Assembly (NCBI RefSeq): GCF_023554995.1
Contig: NZ_JAMJPK010000010.1
Location: forward strand, 41,364 to 105,363
Reading direction: 5' to 3'
Length of the DNA: 64,000 nucleotides
Source of the DNA: Halomonas gemina
GTDB lineage: Bacteria; Pseudomonadota; Gammaproteobacteria; Pseudomonadales; Halomonadaceae
Part shown: positions 63,745 to 64,000 of the stretch, in pieces
Position numbering within the stretch: position 1 is the first letter of the stretch
How the letters are laid out: each line of letters begins with the position of its first letter
Made by a program: the position numbers and the translations under genes
Notes under the pieces: model-generated
The model's database searches: none
What the model was told of the DNA's origin: nothing
The model's input: the letters and a program-made list of their open reading frames with translations, nothing else

Positions 63745-63864
63745 GTGCCTGACGATGACCTACTCTCGCATGGGGAGGCCCCACACTACCATCGGCGCTG
63801 AGCGGTTTCACTGCTGAGTTCGGCATGGGATCAGGTGGTTCCCGCACGCTATGGTCGTCAGGCG
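63745..63864 (-). rRNA. rrf: 5S ribosomal RNA
   Basis: A 120-base minus-strand gene. The 5' end GCCTGACGACCATAGCG pairs with the 3' end CGTCAGGC. The internal CATGCCGAACTCAGCAGTGAAA and GATGGTAGTGTGGGG segments match gammaproteobacterial 5S rRNA closely. It follows the 23S gene by about 80 bases and ends just before two terminators. No tRNA lies between 23S and 5S. Confidence 0.96.
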
Positions 63865-63944
63865 AAAAACTTATGAATCATGCTGACGCTACGTCTCGTC
63901 GTATCCGGCTGTCGGTCGCCATCGGCAGACCGCTTGGGTGTTAT

Positions 63945-64000
63945 ATGGTCAAGCCTCACGGGCCATTAGTACCGGTTAGCTCAACGCCTTGCAGCGCTTC
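63945..64000 (-). rRNA. rrl: 23S ribosomal RNA, 3' end (partial)
   Basis: Minus-strand reading of the right edge gives GCGTTGAGCTAACCGGTACT then AATGGCCCGTGAGGCTTGACC, the conserved 3' terminus of 23S rRNA. Only the last 56 or so bases are in the window; the rest continues past the edge. The 3' end is placed by comparison with the E. coli end (AGGCTTAACCTT). Confidence 0.93.

Noticed and set aside
63541..63783. CRISPR-like spaced repeats
   Set aside because: Only three imperfect copies with irregular spacing, explained by 5S-derived sequence and terminators; no cas genes.

Overview
The window is GC-rich (roughly two thirds G+C, strong G/C preference at third codon positions) bacterial chromosome. 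It fits a halophilic gammaproteobacterium of the Halomonadaceae, Halomonas-like. The clues are an ectoine hydroxylase (EctD), TRAP and MATE transporters, a FabY-type initiating ketoacyl synthase next to coaD, the pseudomonad-type polA / DUF2782 / thrB cluster, and the conserved block yggX-mutY-asmA-GNAT facing hisBHAF. No prophage, IS element, integron or CRISPR array was seen. The only partial gene is a 23S rRNA at the right edge.

Layout. 1-4.8 kb: a CUT2-type sugar ABC importer (binding protein, two different permeases, duplicated ATPase) on the minus strand, with an intercistronic hairpin after the binding-protein gene. 4.8-5.3 kb: a gene-poor gap with an orphan GC palindrome and a possible gene remnant. 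5.3-11.3 kb: glnE, dgkA, dacB, an SMR efflux pump and a TrmB-like methyltransferase, all minus. 11.4-14.2 kb: fabY-coaD-ferredoxin. 14.3-19.3 kb: a small exported protein, an outer-membrane barrel, MATE pump, short-chain fatty-acid permease, DUF1622 protein and acyl-CoA thioesterase. 19.3-24.1 kb: envelope genes (I78-type lipoprotein, two tandem entericidins, TSUP permease, NicO/DUF1007 metal exporter, two related lipoproteins) plus a HIT protein. 24.2-31.2 kb: glycerate kinase, Dps, RmuC, PepD, TmcA. 31.5-34.6 kb: a complete DctPQM TRAP operon. 34.7-38.8 kb: a ferric-iron ABC importer split over three transcription units, with a Fur-box candidate before the binding protein. 39-45.2 kb: polA divergent from DUF2782, thrB and speA. 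45.3-47.1 kb: FAH hydrolase and ectD. 47.3-52 kb: tRNA-Phe-Gln-Thr, yggX, mutY, asmA, GNAT. 52.1-54.9 kb: hisBHAF. 55-63.5 kb: a PagP-like barrel, YjaG, an alkyltransferase-like protein, a glutamine-amidotransferase-like protein lacking its nucleophile, selU-selD, radA, an NlpE-like lipoprotein, an AEC transporter and hisC. 63.5-64 kb: the 3' end of an rRNA operon on the minus strand (23S end, 5S, two terminators) followed by decayed copies of the 5S tail.

Themes. Much of the window serves the cell envelope and solute or metal traffic. The rest is core metabolism (histidine, threonine and polyamine synthesis, fatty-acid initiation, CoA) and nucleic-acid maintenance (PolA, MutY, RadA, RmuC, Atl, TmcA, SelU). 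I found no clearly new multi-gene system. The most unusual items are the degenerate 5S tail repeats, the lipoprotein pair at 23.2-24.1 kb, the nucleophile-less amidotransferase-like protein, and the tail-to-tail overlap of the iron permease and its ATPase. Functional names rest on recognised family motifs read by eye; no database search was possible.
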